This document shows, in pieces, positions 45,742 to 54,998 of a stretch of DNA of 64,000 nt (position 1 is the first letter of the stretch; every line of letters starts with the position of its first letter). A program made the position numbers and the translations under genes. This DNA is from Bacteroidota bacterium (GTDB lineage Bacteria; Bacteroidota; Bacteroidia; Bacteroidales; Prolixibacteraceae). Under the pieces are notes generated by a model that worked only from the letters and a program-made list of their open reading frames with translations, made no database searches and was not told the DNA's origin. The stretch lies in assembly GCA_023251435.1 (NCBI GenBank), contig JAHEYU010000021.1, positions 1 through 64,000 of the forward strand. The letters run 5' to 3'.

Positions 45742-47580
45742 TTACTCAACGGTAACCGATTTCGCAAGGTTTCTGGGCTGATCGACATCGCATCCGCGCA
45801 TTACAGCAATGTAATACGAGAACAGCTGCAAAGGAATAATAGCAAGCAATGGCGAAACTGCCGGGTGCGATTTCGGAATTTCGAACACGTCGTTAACCAT
45901 GTTTTTCAGGGTATCGTCGCCTTCGGTAACTACCGCAATAATATTTCCTTTACGGGCTTTAACTTCCTGAATGTTGCTTACAATTTTCTCGTAATAGTGG
46001 TCTTTGGCGGCCACAACAATCACCGGCAAATTATCATCGACAAGTGCAATCGGGCCATGTTTCATTTCACCGGCAGCGTATCCTTCGGCATGGATGTAAG
46101 AAATCTCCTTTAGTTTCAATGCTCCTTCGAGTGCAACCGGGAAAAGATAACCTCTGCCAAGATAAAGTGCATTGATAGAATCTTTGTATTTGGCTGCAAT
46201 TTCTTTGATATGTGGATGCTTTACTAAAATTGATTTTAACTTTTCCGGAATTTCAGCCAGTTCTGAAATTAGTTGCAGGTATAATTCAGGAGAAATTGTT
46301 TGCTTTTCTTTTGCAAGTTTAAGGGCAAGTAATGTAATTACAGTTACCTGTGCGGTAAATGCTTTGGTCGATGCAACTCCGATTTCAACGCCTGCGTGGG
46401 TATAAACGCCAGCATCGGTTTCGCGGGCAATGCTCGATCCAACCACATTGCAAATTCCAAGAATGGTTGCGCCATTTTCTTTGGCCATGCGCAATGCGGC
46501 CAGTGTGTCGGCAGTTTCACCACTTTGGCTGATGGCAATCACCACGTCGTCGCTGTTTAAAATAGGGTTGCGGTAGCGGAACTCCGATGCATATTCAACT
46601 TCAACCGGAATGCGAGCATACTCTTCGATCAGGTATTCGCCCACCAAAGCGGCATGCCATGAAGTACCACATCCTATTATGATTATTCGTCTGGCCTTCA
46701 GTAGTTTTGGGAAAACATCCAGTAGTCCGCCCAGTACAATTTCTGAATGGTCGGGCGAGATGCGGCCCCTGAAAGTATCTTCGATGGTTTTTGGTTGCTC
46801 GAAAATTTCTTTCAGCATAAAATGCTCGAAATCTCCTTTTTCGAGATCGCCGATACTCATATCAACCTTCGTGATTTTAAAAGCTACCGGATTATTTTCA
46901 AGTGTTTTAAGAGTCAGGCTGTCTTTGTTTATGATGGCAACATCGTGGTCGTTCAGATAAATAACACTGTCTGTGTAATTTACAATAGGAGTTGCATCGG
47001 ATGCAATGAAATATTCGCCACGGCCAATCCCGATTACCAGCGGACTTCCTTTACGGGCAGCTATGAGCTGGTTTTTTTCGTTTTTGCAGATTACCACAAT
47101 TCCATAAGCTCCCACCACTTTCGAGAGTGCCAGTCTGACAGCAATTTCGGCATTCACTTCTTCGGCATTCAGGTAGAAGTATTCGATCAGGTTAACCAAT
47201 ACTTCAGTATCGGTGTCCGACTGAAAAGAGTAGCCTTTTTTCTGAAGGTCAGATTTCAATTCGGCATAGTTTTCTATGATTCCATTGTGAACCAGCACAA
47301 AATCGCCGTTCATTGAGGTATGTGGATGGGCATTTCGGTCGTTTGGTTCGCCGTGGGTAGCCCAACGGGTATGCCCGATTCCGATATTTCCGCTGATATC
47401 TTCGGCTGAAACGAATTTTTCTAGGTCGGCAACCCGCCCCTTACATTTAAAAACTTTCAGTGAACTGTTATAGATAGCCAATCCGGCAGAATCATAACCA
47501 CGATATTCGAGCCTTTGAAGGCCTTGAATCAAAATGGGATAAACATTTTTATCGCCAATGTAACCAACTATTCCACACAT
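45742..47580 (-). CDS. glmS: Glutamine-fructose-6-phosphate aminotransferase GlmS
   Basis: The 612-residue protein starts MCGIVGYIGD (Cys1 nucleophile of the glutaminase half), has GHTRWATHGEPNDRNAHPH, and two SIS domains with CGTSWHAALVGEYLIEEYA and ISQSGETADTLAAL. It makes glucosamine-6-phosphate for cell-wall precursors. No glmS ribozyme is expected in this phylum, and none is visible. It is downstream of the DUF4270 gene on the same strand. Confidence 0.97.
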   Translation of the reverse strand: MCGIVGYIGDKNVYPILIQGLQRLEYRGYDSAGLAIYNSSLKVFKCKGRVADLEKFVSAEDISGNIGIGHTRWATHGEPNDRNAHPHTSMNGDFVLVHNGIIENYAELKSDLQKKGYSFQSDTDTEVLVNLIEYFYLNAEEVNAEIAVRLALSKVVGAYGIVVICKNEKNQLIAARKGSPLVIGIGRGEYFIASDATPIVNYTDSVIYLNDHDVAIINKDSLTLKTLENNPVAFKITKVDMSIGDLEKGDFEHFMLKEIFEQPKTIEDTFRGRISPDHSEIVLGGLLDVFPKLLKARRIIIIGCGTSWHAALVGEYLIEEYARIPVEVEYASEFRYRNPILNSDDVVIAISQSGETADTLAALRMAKENGATILGICNVVGSSIARETDAGVYTHAGVEIGVASTKAFTAQVTVITLLALKLAKEKQTISPELYLQLISELAEIPEKLKSILVKHPHIKEIAAKYKDSINALYLGRGYLFPVALEGALKLKEISYIHAEGYAAGEMKHGPIALVDDNLPVIVVAAKDHYYEKIVSNIQEVKARKGNIIAVVTEGDDTLKNMVNDVFEIPKSHPAVSPLLAIIPLQLFSYYIAVMRGCDVDQPRNLAKSVTVE

Positions 47581-47614
47581 ACGATTAATTTTTGGGGTTA
47601 TCGAAAATGGGGGA

Positions 47615-48952
47615 CTAATTTATTTTTGAATAAGTTATCTCAAGCCGAATACCTGTTTTGCTGGTGGCTCCTTTTAAAACTACTCTTCTGAAACTTGCAG
47701 CTCTAAAGGCTGTTTCGAGGTAAAATCCGTAGTTTTCTTTTCCTGCTTTTTTGTCAATCACTTCCTGTAAGTGCTTGGCTATATTAAACCTGTAGGTTTT
47801 ATCTTTGCTGTTATAAGCACCGCCATAATATGCTTGCGAGAAAAGGAAATCCGAAGGAAAATATTTGGTCGGATTGCCATCTTTGTCAACTCCAATGGCC
47901 GAAAAAACCAATTGTTCGGGGGGTAACAATTTTTTGAGGTCTGTAATTGTCGAATCAACCTGGAAAACAAGTTCTGCCTTGTTGATAGCAAAATTGGTTG
48001 AATCGCTCCAGTTTCCCAAATCAGGAATTAACACTTTGGTTCTTAGTCCACCGGTAGTCTGGAGATAGATCAAACTATCCTGAACAGTTTGTTTGTCGAG
48101 ATTGGCAGCGAATTTGGTTGTTGAATAATCGTGCTTAAACTGACTAACATTGGCTGCATTTTTAGTAACATAAAAGGTCTGCTTATATTTTGTGGTATCG
48201 TTTTGTTTGCGGAAATACAATATCATACCCGAACCGGTTGTCTTCATGATAGTTCCACCACTTGCAAGGTCGCCGGCTTCGATGTACAAACCCTTAAAGT
48301 GCTTGATAAATTTTTCATTGTCCGACAGAATCACCGAATCGGTTGCCATCAGTTTTCGGGCCAGTGAATGGTTTAGGTGTAAGGCAATTTCTTGTGTTAC
48401 AGTGTCTTTTATTGTCGATGTTGATGATCGTAATGTATCTTTAAATTTTGGGATGTAATTGAAATCGGCCAATACTTCACTTTTTGCAAGCCCCTTCAGG
48501 TCGATGTCCTGATAATATTTATTGTCGTAAATCAGGTCGGATGCAAGTTCGTAAACTTTCAGTTTCTGGGCGGTTAATGTATCCCCATAGATTTCCTTGT
48601 ACGCTATGTAATAAATAATTGAGTCGATAAAATCGTTTGCCTTGAATTTAGGAAATGTATTTAGCCTTAGCTGGCAGGCATAATTGGCAGTCGATTTACC
48701 AAAAATCGGATCGTTCAGGCTACCAAGCAAATTGAAGGGAGGTTCATCTGTTCGCTGTTTTTCGTCACTCATGGTGTAAGCTTTTATCATTCCTTTTTCG
48801 CTCACCCATTTTCTTACGGTAACCAGGTCGCTTTTATCCAGCAAATCTTTTCCAAGATCATTGATATCGTCTGTACAACTTCCAAGTGCTATTACGATAC
48901 ATGCAAATCCGACTACGAATTTGAACATTACTGCCAGTTCTTTTTTCACCAA
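47615..48952 (-). CDS. DUF4270 lipoprotein
   Basis: The 445-residue protein has a lipobox near residue 26 (IALGSCTDD) followed by INDLGKDLL, typical of DUF4270 proteins. The rest is beta-rich with GSLNDPIFGKSTANYACQLRL near residue 75. DUF4270 genes often lie between glmS and glycogen synthase genes in Bacteroidota, as here. The role is unknown. An alternative start at the second Met (MFKFVV) is possible. Confidence 0.85.
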   Translation of the reverse strand: MVKKELAVMFKFVVGFACIVIALGSCTDDINDLGKDLLDKSDLVTVRKWVSEKGMIKAYTMSDEKQRTDEPPFNLLGSLNDPIFGKSTANYACQLRLNTFPKFKANDFIDSIIYYIAYKEIYGDTLTAQKLKVYELASDLIYDNKYYQDIDLKGLAKSEVLADFNYIPKFKDTLRSSTSTIKDTVTQEIALHLNHSLARKLMATDSVILSDNEKFIKHFKGLYIEAGDLASGGTIMKTTGSGMILYFRKQNDTTKYKQTFYVTKNAANVSQFKHDYSTTKFAANLDKQTVQDSLIYLQTTGGLRTKVLIPDLGNWSDSTNFAINKAELVFQVDSTITDLKKLLPPEQLVFSAIGVDKDGNPTKYFPSDFLFSQAYYGGAYNSKDKTYRFNIAKHLQEVIDKKAGKENYGFYLETAFRAASFRRVVLKGATSKTGIRLEITYSKIN

Positions 48953-48983
48953 TTATATTTTTTAAAATTGTTAAACCTATTTC

Positions 48984-49787
48984 TTACAACATTTTGTCAT
49001 ACAGATCATTGTAAGCATCAATATAGGTACTTTCAGGTTGGTAGTCTAGAAATAATCTTTCCGAAGATTTAATATATTCTAAGATTTCGCTGTTAATTTT
49101 ACTTGTCCCCTGAATAACTGCATCCGAATAATTAATTGCCAGTTTGCTTAAATTCACATAACTCGGTTCATCAACAAGTTCTGTGTCCTCGTTCGAAATG
49201 TTATTCATTTTCAATTTGTTCCTGAAGTTTACATCGAGCGACTTCTTAAAGTCGTCGTGATAAACAGAATAAATCACTTTTGCATTTACAAATAAGGGAT
49301 CGTCGTTGTAAGCCTTTTTAACGTAAAGGGGAATCAGCGAAGTTAACCATCCGCTGCAATGAATCAGATCGGGGGCCCAGCGCAGCTTAATTACCGTCTC
49401 GAGTACTCCGCGTGCAAAGAAGATTGCTCTTTCATCGTTATCGGCGAATTCATTTCCTTTGGTATCTTTCAAAACATGCTTTCGCTGAAAGTAATCTTCG
49501 TTATCGATAAAATAAACCTGCATTCGTGCTGATTGAATAGAGGCAACTTTTATAATCAACGGGTGGTCGGTGTCATCAATGATCAGGTTCATACCCGACA
49601 AGCGGATAACCTCATGTAATTGATTACGACGTTCATTCACACTACCATATCTAGGCATAAAAGTCCGGATTTCCTTTCCTCTCTCCTGAATTCCCTGTGG
49701 CAGGAACCTGGATTTTCTCGACATTTCGGTCTCGGGAAGATAGGGGGTAATTTCTGAAGAAATAAATAAGACTTTTTTCTTTTCCAT
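48984..49787 (-). CDS. Glycogen/starch synthase, short form (GT5 catalytic N-domain)
   Basis: The 267-residue protein matches only the N-terminal GT-B half of glycogen synthases: VLFISSEITPYLPETEMSRKSRFLPQGI, TFMPRYGSVNERRNQLHEV and DLIHCSGWLTSLIPLYVKKAY. The C-terminal nucleotide-binding half is absent, but short forms like this are normal in Bacteroidota, so I do not read it as a truncation. Activity is not assured. It is divergent from panC. Confidence 0.82.
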   Translation of the reverse strand: MEKKKVLFISSEITPYLPETEMSRKSRFLPQGIQERGKEIRTFMPRYGSVNERRNQLHEVIRLSGMNLIIDDTDHPLIIKVASIQSARMQVYFIDNEDYFQRKHVLKDTKGNEFADNDERAIFFARGVLETVIKLRWAPDLIHCSGWLTSLIPLYVKKAYNDDPLFVNAKVIYSVYHDDFKKSLDVNFRNKLKMNNISNEDTELVDEPSYVNLSKLAINYSDAVIQGTSKINSEILEYIKSSERLFLDYQPESTYIDAYNDLYDKML

Positions 49788-49934
49788 TTAATTCGCCTGA
49801 GTTTAATTGTGCAAAATTAGTAAAATATCGGCAATATTCAATTCCAGCAGGTTACAGAGGTCTTAAAAAACCTTAACAAGTTACAAATGGTATTGATTTA
49901 TTTATTTACTTTGCACCCTCATTTTTTATTCAAA

Positions 49935-50777
49935 ATGCAGATAGTAAAGCATATAAACGCTCTTCGGGCGATAATTGACGGGAAAAGGGAAGAAGGATTG
50001 AGCATTGGTTTTGTTCCAACTATGGGCGCATTACATCCCGGGCACCTTTCTTTGGTTGATTTGGCCGGACAACAATCCGGTTTTGTTGTGGTCAGCATTT
50101 TTGTAAATCCTACTCAATTTAACGACAAAGGCGATCTGGAACGCTATCCCCGAGATCTTCAAAAAGACATTGATTTACTTGCTCCTTCCGCATGCCAGCT
50201 GGTATTTGCACCCGAAACCAACGAAATTTATCCGGAACCAGATACCCGTCAATTCAACTTCGGAACGCTCGAAGAAGTAATGGAAGGTAAATTCAGACCC
50301 GGACATTTTAACGGGGTTGCACAGGTTGTGAGCCGCTTATTCGAGATTGTTCAGCCCGATAAAGCTTTTTTCGGACAGAAGGACTTTCAGCAATTGGCCA
50401 TTATAAACGAAATGGTCAGGAAATTAAATCTTCCGGTTGAAGTGATTGCATGCCCGATTATCCGCGAAGAGGATGGCTTGGCCATGAGTTCGCGAAATAT
50501 GTTGCTGAGCCCCGAACAACGATTAAATTCAGCGCATATATCGGCCACGCTGTTCGAAGCAGCAAACAAAACAAGTCAGTTCTCCGTAGAAAATCTTTGC
50601 AGTTGGGTAGTTGACCGCATTAATCAAAACGAATTTCTGAACACAGAGTACTTTGAAATTGTTGATTCGGTGACGCTTCAATCGGTAAAAAGTTGGGACG
50701 ATCCTTGTTCGAAAGTAGGCTGTATTGCTGTGCATTGTGGAAAAATCAGGTTAATTGATAACATTGAATTTAAATAA
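49935..50777 (+). CDS. panC: Pantothenate synthetase PanC
   Basis: The protein has [17 protein letters not shown], the HIGH-like motif, [39 protein letters not shown] and [13 protein letters not shown]. The track ORF has 16 extra residues that run over a probable promoter (TTACTTTG at 49906). ATG at 49935 ([11 protein letters not shown]) fits the family. It is followed by panD. Confidence 0.95.
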   Translation: MQIVKHINALRAIIDGKREEGLSIGFVPTMGALHPGHLSLVDLAGQQSGFVVVSIFVNPTQFNDKGDLERYPRDLQKDIDLLAPSACQLVFAPETNEIYPEPDTRQFNFGTLEEVMEGKFRPGHFNGVAQVVSRLFEIVQPDKAFFGQKDFQQLAIINEMVRKLNLPVEVIACPIIREEDGLAMSSRNMLLSPEQRLNSAHISATLFEAANKTSQFSVENLCSWVVDRINQNEFLNTEYFEIVDSVTLQSVKSWDDPCSKVGCIAVHCGKIRLIDNIEFK

Positions 50778-50778
50778 G

Positions 50779-51129
50779 ATGATCATAGAAGTTTGCAAAT
50801 CGAAAATACATAAAGTTACTGTTACCGAAGCCAATTTGCAGTATGTTGGAAGTATTACCATTGATCAGGATTTGATGGATGCTGCCAATTTGATTGAAAA
50901 CGAAAAGGTTCAGGTGGTGAACATCAACAATGGAGAGCGCCTCGAAACGTATATTATTAAGGGGGAACGTGGTTCAGGTGTAATTTGCCTGAATGGCCCG
51001 GCAGCCCGGAAAGTGGCTGTTGGCGATGTGGTAATTATTATGTCGTACGCGCAAATGGACTTCGAAGAAGCCAAAACTTTTAAGCCATGGTTGGTTTTTC
51101 CTGATACCGAAACAAACAAGCTGATATAA
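50779..51129 (+). CDS. panD: Aspartate 1-decarboxylase PanD
   Basis: The 116-residue proenzyme shows the self-cleavage region YVGSITID (Gly-Ser bond giving the pyruvoyl group), [16 protein letters not shown] and [20 protein letters not shown]. It makes beta-alanine for PanC. The start is one base after the panC stop codon at 50775-50777, so the genes are coupled. The earlier ATG-type start in the track overlaps panC and is not used. Confidence 0.95.
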   Translation: MIIEVCKSKIHKVTVTEANLQYVGSITIDQDLMDAANLIENEKVQVVNINNGERLETYIIKGERGSGVICLNGPAARKVAVGDVVIIMSYAQMDFEEAKTFKPWLVFPDTETNKLI

Positions 51130-51153
51130 TTTCTTTTTGAAAAGATACCAATG

Positions 51154-51190
51154 AAAAACCTCATCGCTTTCTTAAGCAATGAGGTTTTTT
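51154..51190 (+). terminator. Terminator after panD
   Basis: AAAAACCTCAT(C)GCTT pairs with AAGC(A)ATGAGGTTTTT and ends in a T-run, 25 bases after the panD stop. Confidence 0.8.
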
Positions 51191-51216
51191 CTATTTTTAC
51201 AAAAAACATTTTTCAG

Positions 51217-51714
51217 ATGACTGCCACAGAAATCATAAAATCTAAAATATTTGAGACTGCTTGTGAATTTATACCCGTTTTAGACAGCTGGAAACAATCG
51301 GGATGTTCTGTGGTTTTTACAAATGGATGTTTCGACCTTATTCATCGCGGACATATCGACTCGCTGGCAAAGGCCGCCGCACTTGGCAGCAAACTAATTG
51401 TTGGCCTGAACTCCGATGCTTCGGTCAAAATATTAAAAGGCGCAACCCGGCCTCTTATTGATCAGCAATCGCGTGCGATATTACTGGCTTCCCTGTTGAT
51501 GGTCGATGCTGTGATCTTTTTTGACGAAGAAACTCCTTACGAACTCATCAGGAGTATTTTGCCTGATGTTTTAGCAAAAGGAAGTGAGTACCAGATCGAA
51601 GAAATTTCGGGATTCGACATTGTTTTAGCCTCGGGCGGACGTATTGAACGCATTGAATTAACCGACGGGTTTTCGACAAGTGATATTATTGAAAAAATTA
51701 AAGGCAGTGTTTAG
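51217..51714 (+). CDS. rfaE2: D-glycero-beta-D-manno-heptose 1-phosphate adenylyltransferase (RfaE2)
   Basis: From ATG at 51217 the protein has 165 residues: VVFTNGCFDLIHRGHIDSL (HxGH nucleotidyltransferase motif), LIVGLNSDASVKILKGATRP and LAKGSEYQ. It activates heptose for lipopolysaccharide core. The track ORF begins within the panD terminator and is too long. The 3' end forms half of a 25-bp perfect hairpin. Confidence 0.9.
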   Translation: MTATEIIKSKIFETACEFIPVLDSWKQSGCSVVFTNGCFDLIHRGHIDSLAKAAALGSKLIVGLNSDASVKILKGATRPLIDQQSRAILLASLLMVDAVIFFDEETPYELIRSILPDVLAKGSEYQIEEISGFDIVLASGGRIERIELTDGFSTSDIIEKIKGSV

Positions 51715-51739
51715 CTGCCTTTAATTTTTTCAATAATAT
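51683..51739. terminator. 25-bp perfect hairpin overlapping the rfaE2 3' end
   Basis: The bases 51683-51707 and 51715-51739 are exact reverse complements around a 7-base loop that contains the rfaE2 stop codon. It serves as a terminator for both the rfaE2 and pit-2 transcripts. Confidence 0.8.
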
Positions 51740-51749
51740 TTGATTCTTT

Positions 51750-54017
51750 CTATTTTTCTTCTTTCACCGTGACCGTAAAATCATTCTGAATTCTCATCAT
51801 ATTAACGGCATAAATCAGGATATTTCTGGTTTCATTTAATATGCCCAGTACCAACATGCTTGTTTTGGTTCCGACCTCTTTCCGTTTGATTGTTTTAATC
51901 AGGTTTTTGCGCAATTCTTTAATCATCAGGAGAATTTTGGCCTGTTCTTCATTTATTCTATCAAGTTTTTCCTGGCTGTTGTCTTCAAGCGAACTAAGCA
52001 CTAATTTCATAAACTTGTTAAAAGCATGTGTCAATTGTGTTAATTCTTCTGCCTGCGATTCAATCAGTGGTTTGTGGTTGTTGTCAACATGATTATAAAC
52101 CGGTTCTATCAGGAAAGTGGTACAATGAGCAAGCTCTTTCAGGTAGTCGAGGGTCAAAATATAATAATGAGTTGCCTCAATTGATTCAGAAACAGGTAAT
52201 GAGGGAATTGCCTGATATAGCTTGTTTCTCTTATTGTTGAGTTTCTCTTCCAGTTGTGTCGAAATTTTCAGCTGTTTCTTTAATTCCTTGTGATCTTCTT
52301 TTATCAACTGAGTAATTGTTTCGCTGTATAAATCGGTTACAGTATTCAGTGTTTTTCTGATTCCGGAATTACATTTTTCGAAGAGAGTTGCAACCGAACG
52401 GTTTTCTTCAACTTCTTCAGCGGTTTCAATTTGATTTTTTTCGCGTCTTTTGTGGGTAATATTTGTACGGTAAAACGAGAATATTATAAAAACTACCAGG
52501 GAAATTACGCCAAAGAGTTGCGCCCATCCCATAAATATCGAGAGAAGAAAGGCTACTGAAAAGGCCGCAAACCCGGTGATAAACCAACCGCCGATAACAG
52601 TGAACACTCCGGTAATGCGGTAAACTGCGCTGTCGCGTCCCCACGCTCCATCAACCAGCGAAGTACTCATGGCCACCATAAAGGTTACATAAGTTGTTGA
52701 TAGTGGTAATTTATAAGATGTTCCGACTGCAATCAGGATAGATGCTACCATCATGTTTACTGCAGCCCGAACTAAATCGAACATTGGAGGATCCACTTCT
52801 TTTTGGTTCTTTTTCTCTATTTCGGATTGATCAAACCGTTTTCGGATCTTTTCAACCATTGGTTTTGGTAAAATACTACTGAAGAAAGTATTCGTTGAAA
52901 CTACTTTTCTTACAAGCACTCTTGAGAAAGCTGAAGAACCGAATCGTTCACTTCCTTCATCCTGTCTGCTAAGCTTTAATTCAGTGTCTGCTACTGTTTG
53001 TGCTTTCTTTGAAGTCCAAAGAGTAATGACCATCACAACTCCGGCTCCTATCAAAAAATACATGGGAGTTTTTATGTTGCCAAGCAAACCAGTCATTAAC
53101 AAATCATTCCCATTGTTTGACATATAAATCTTGTATGCTTCGAATCCGGCGAGAGGCACCCCGATAAAGTTAACAAGATCGTTCCCGGCAAAAGCCATTG
53201 CCAAAGCAAAAGTACCTGCCAGAACAACTATTTTCAGTGGGTTGGTTTTAAATAGCCAGCTAAACAGCTGAAGAAAAACAGTCCAAAAAATAAAACTTAT
53301 TCCGAGTATGATAAGTGTATTTTCCTTGATCAGTGCGTAACTTTCCTCTGTCATGAAAGAAGCATCTTTCAGCCCCTTTATAAGAATAAAATAGGTAATT
53401 GCCGAGATGGCAACACTACCCCAGAGAGCGCCATAATATTTAATTGTTTTTTCAGTATTAAAACTGAAAAGCAGACGACTGATCCATTGAATAACAATCC
53501 CGAAAGCAAAGGATAACACAACGGACAATAATATACTCGAAATAATCGTGAGCGCTTTAGATGAATTTATAAAATCACTGATTGCTGCAATCTTTTCAAT
53601 TCCATCTACGACTACAATTGCACCATCTCCAACTTTGAAAAATGCCATTCCAACGGCTGCACCCAATAATCCAAATACCATTGAAACCGTGGTGGAGGTT
53701 GGCAACCCAAACGTATTAAAGAAATCGAGCAATAATACATCCGTAAACATGACAGCCATAAAAATGAGGATGATTTCTGCAAACAGGAAATATTGCGGAT
53801 GAAAGAGTCCTTTGCGGGCAACCTCCATCATCCCATTCGAAAGAAGGGCTCCAGCTAAAATACCAGCACTGGCCACAATCATAATGATTCGTCGTTTAGC
53901 CACTTGTGAACCGATTGCTGAATTCAGAAAGTTTACTGCATCGTTGGCTACACCAACCATTAAGTCTGAAATGGCCAGTAAAAAAAGTACTACTAAAAAG
54001 AAAATGTAAATACTCAT
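51750..54017 (-). CDS. pit: PiT-family phosphate transporter with PhoU-like tail, copy 2
   Basis: The 755-residue protein has the same architecture as the copy at 6168-8429: GVANDAVNFLNSAIGS and AFAGNDLVNFIGVPLAG, then a soluble helical tail. The two agree in most positions of the membrane part and diverge in the linker and tail. It has its own 234-base upstream region with a four-repeat PHO-box-like array. Whether one copy serves phosphate limitation and the other steady state cannot be told. Confidence 0.92.
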   Translation of the reverse strand: MSIYIFFLVVLFLLAISDLMVGVANDAVNFLNSAIGSQVAKRRIIMIVASAGILAGALLSNGMMEVARKGLFHPQYFLFAEIILIFMAVMFTDVLLLDFFNTFGLPTSTTVSMVFGLLGAAVGMAFFKVGDGAIVVVDGIEKIAAISDFINSSKALTIISSILLSVVLSFAFGIVIQWISRLLFSFNTEKTIKYYGALWGSVAISAITYFILIKGLKDASFMTEESYALIKENTLIILGISFIFWTVFLQLFSWLFKTNPLKIVVLAGTFALAMAFAGNDLVNFIGVPLAGFEAYKIYMSNNGNDLLMTGLLGNIKTPMYFLIGAGVVMVITLWTSKKAQTVADTELKLSRQDEGSERFGSSAFSRVLVRKVVSTNTFFSSILPKPMVEKIRKRFDQSEIEKKNQKEVDPPMFDLVRAAVNMMVASILIAVGTSYKLPLSTTYVTFMVAMSTSLVDGAWGRDSAVYRITGVFTVIGGWFITGFAAFSVAFLLSIFMGWAQLFGVISLVVFIIFSFYRTNITHKRREKNQIETAEEVEENRSVATLFEKCNSGIRKTLNTVTDLYSETITQLIKEDHKELKKQLKISTQLEEKLNNKRNKLYQAIPSLPVSESIEATHYYILTLDYLKELAHCTTFLIEPVYNHVDNNHKPLIESQAEELTQLTHAFNKFMKLVLSSLEDNSQEKLDRINEEQAKILLMIKELRKNLIKTIKRKEVGTKTSMLVLGILNETRNILIYAVNMMRIQNDFTVTVKEEK

Positions 54018-54091
54018 AGGATTGGTTTTTGTTCGCGGATTCTACAATTTTTTCAGGAAAATTCCTGAATTTAATAGATTGTTATTTTTTA

Positions 54092-54131
54092 TTAATCATT
54101 TGTTAATCAAATCTTAATCGTTATTTAATTT
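54092..54131. promoter_or_regulatory. PHO-box-like array upstream of pit copy 2
   Basis: TTAATCA, TTAATCA, TTAATCG and TTAATTT begin at 54092, 54103, 54114 and 54125, each 11 bases apart. This is the most regular such array in the window, about 75-115 bases before the pit start on the minus strand. The TTAA core is palindromic, so orientation is uncertain. Confidence 0.6.
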
Positions 54132-54251
54132 TAAAGGGCGAGCAAAAATACTTAAATTATCTTTTGCAACGAACGATTAAGTTTGTTTAATCATTTAATA
54201 ACATAGCAAATTTTCCCATTTCCCAATTAACTGGTCTTTATTTGTAGCATT

Positions 54252-54887
54252 CTAACCTTTGAGCATATCCAGCACGATTGGCTTTAATCCGCTAAAAAAG
54301 AACTCAACAGCAATCACCATAACAATAAGACCCATCAGCCGCATCATCACGTTGATCCCGGTTTGTCCAAGTATTTTAATGATGCGCGACGAGCTGTAAA
54401 AGATAATATAGGTGATAAACATGACAACCAGAATGGTGCTGAAAAGGATTATTTTCCGGGTTAAGTTAGAGGCATCTTCCATTAATACAATTGAATTGGT
54501 AATTGCGCCAGGCCCGCAAATCATCGGAATGGCAAGCGGGGTTACCGAAATGTCGTTCACGTATGTTTTAACTTCCGAATCCTTGATTTTTACCTGACCA
54601 AGCCGTGCCTGAAGCATATCCATTCCCATGATAAAAAAGATAACTCCGCCAACAACCCGGAAACTATTGACTGAAATGCCGAAAAATTTAAAAAGCAATT
54701 GCCCGGAAAGTGCAAAAATGATAATTGTAATTAATGCTACAATCGTGGCTTTTTTTGCGGTTCGGTTTCGTTCTTTGTCACTAAGATCAGCGGTCATGGT
54801 CATAAAAACCGGCATGGTGCTTAGCGGATTAATCAGGGTGAAAAATGAAGTAAAACACAAAAGTCCAAATGCAAGGGCGTCGTTCAT
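54252..54887 (-). CDS. marC: MarC-family integral membrane protein
   Basis: The 211-residue protein has about six membrane helices, the family motifs LINPLSTMPVFMTMT near residue 20 and PLAIPMICGPGAITNSIVL near 115. MarC proteins (UPF0056) have no established transport role. It is divergent from the radical SAM gene. Confidence 0.92.
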   Translation of the reverse strand: MNDALAFGLLCFTSFFTLINPLSTMPVFMTMTADLSDKERNRTAKKATIVALITIIIFALSGQLLFKFFGISVNSFRVVGGVIFFIMGMDMLQARLGQVKIKDSEVKTYVNDISVTPLAIPMICGPGAITNSIVLMEDASNLTRKIILFSTILVVMFITYIIFYSSSRIIKILGQTGINVMMRLMGLIVMVIAVEFFFSGLKPIVLDMLKG

Positions 54888-54998
54888 TTTGCTTTTTTTA
54901 GTGAGTTCGAAAAGAGTCGAAACTTTTGCTGCGCCTCAAAGTTAGGAAACTTCTGTTGCCGATTTGTATTACTTTTACTGAAAGTTTAAAATCATACC

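Noticed and set aside
46747-47316. 189-residue ORF opposite glmS
   Set aside because: It overlaps a clear glmS coding region with no start signal or motif.
48984-49787. Truncated glycogen synthase pseudogene
   Set aside because: Short forms of about 270 residues are usual in Bacteroidota, and the frame is intact.
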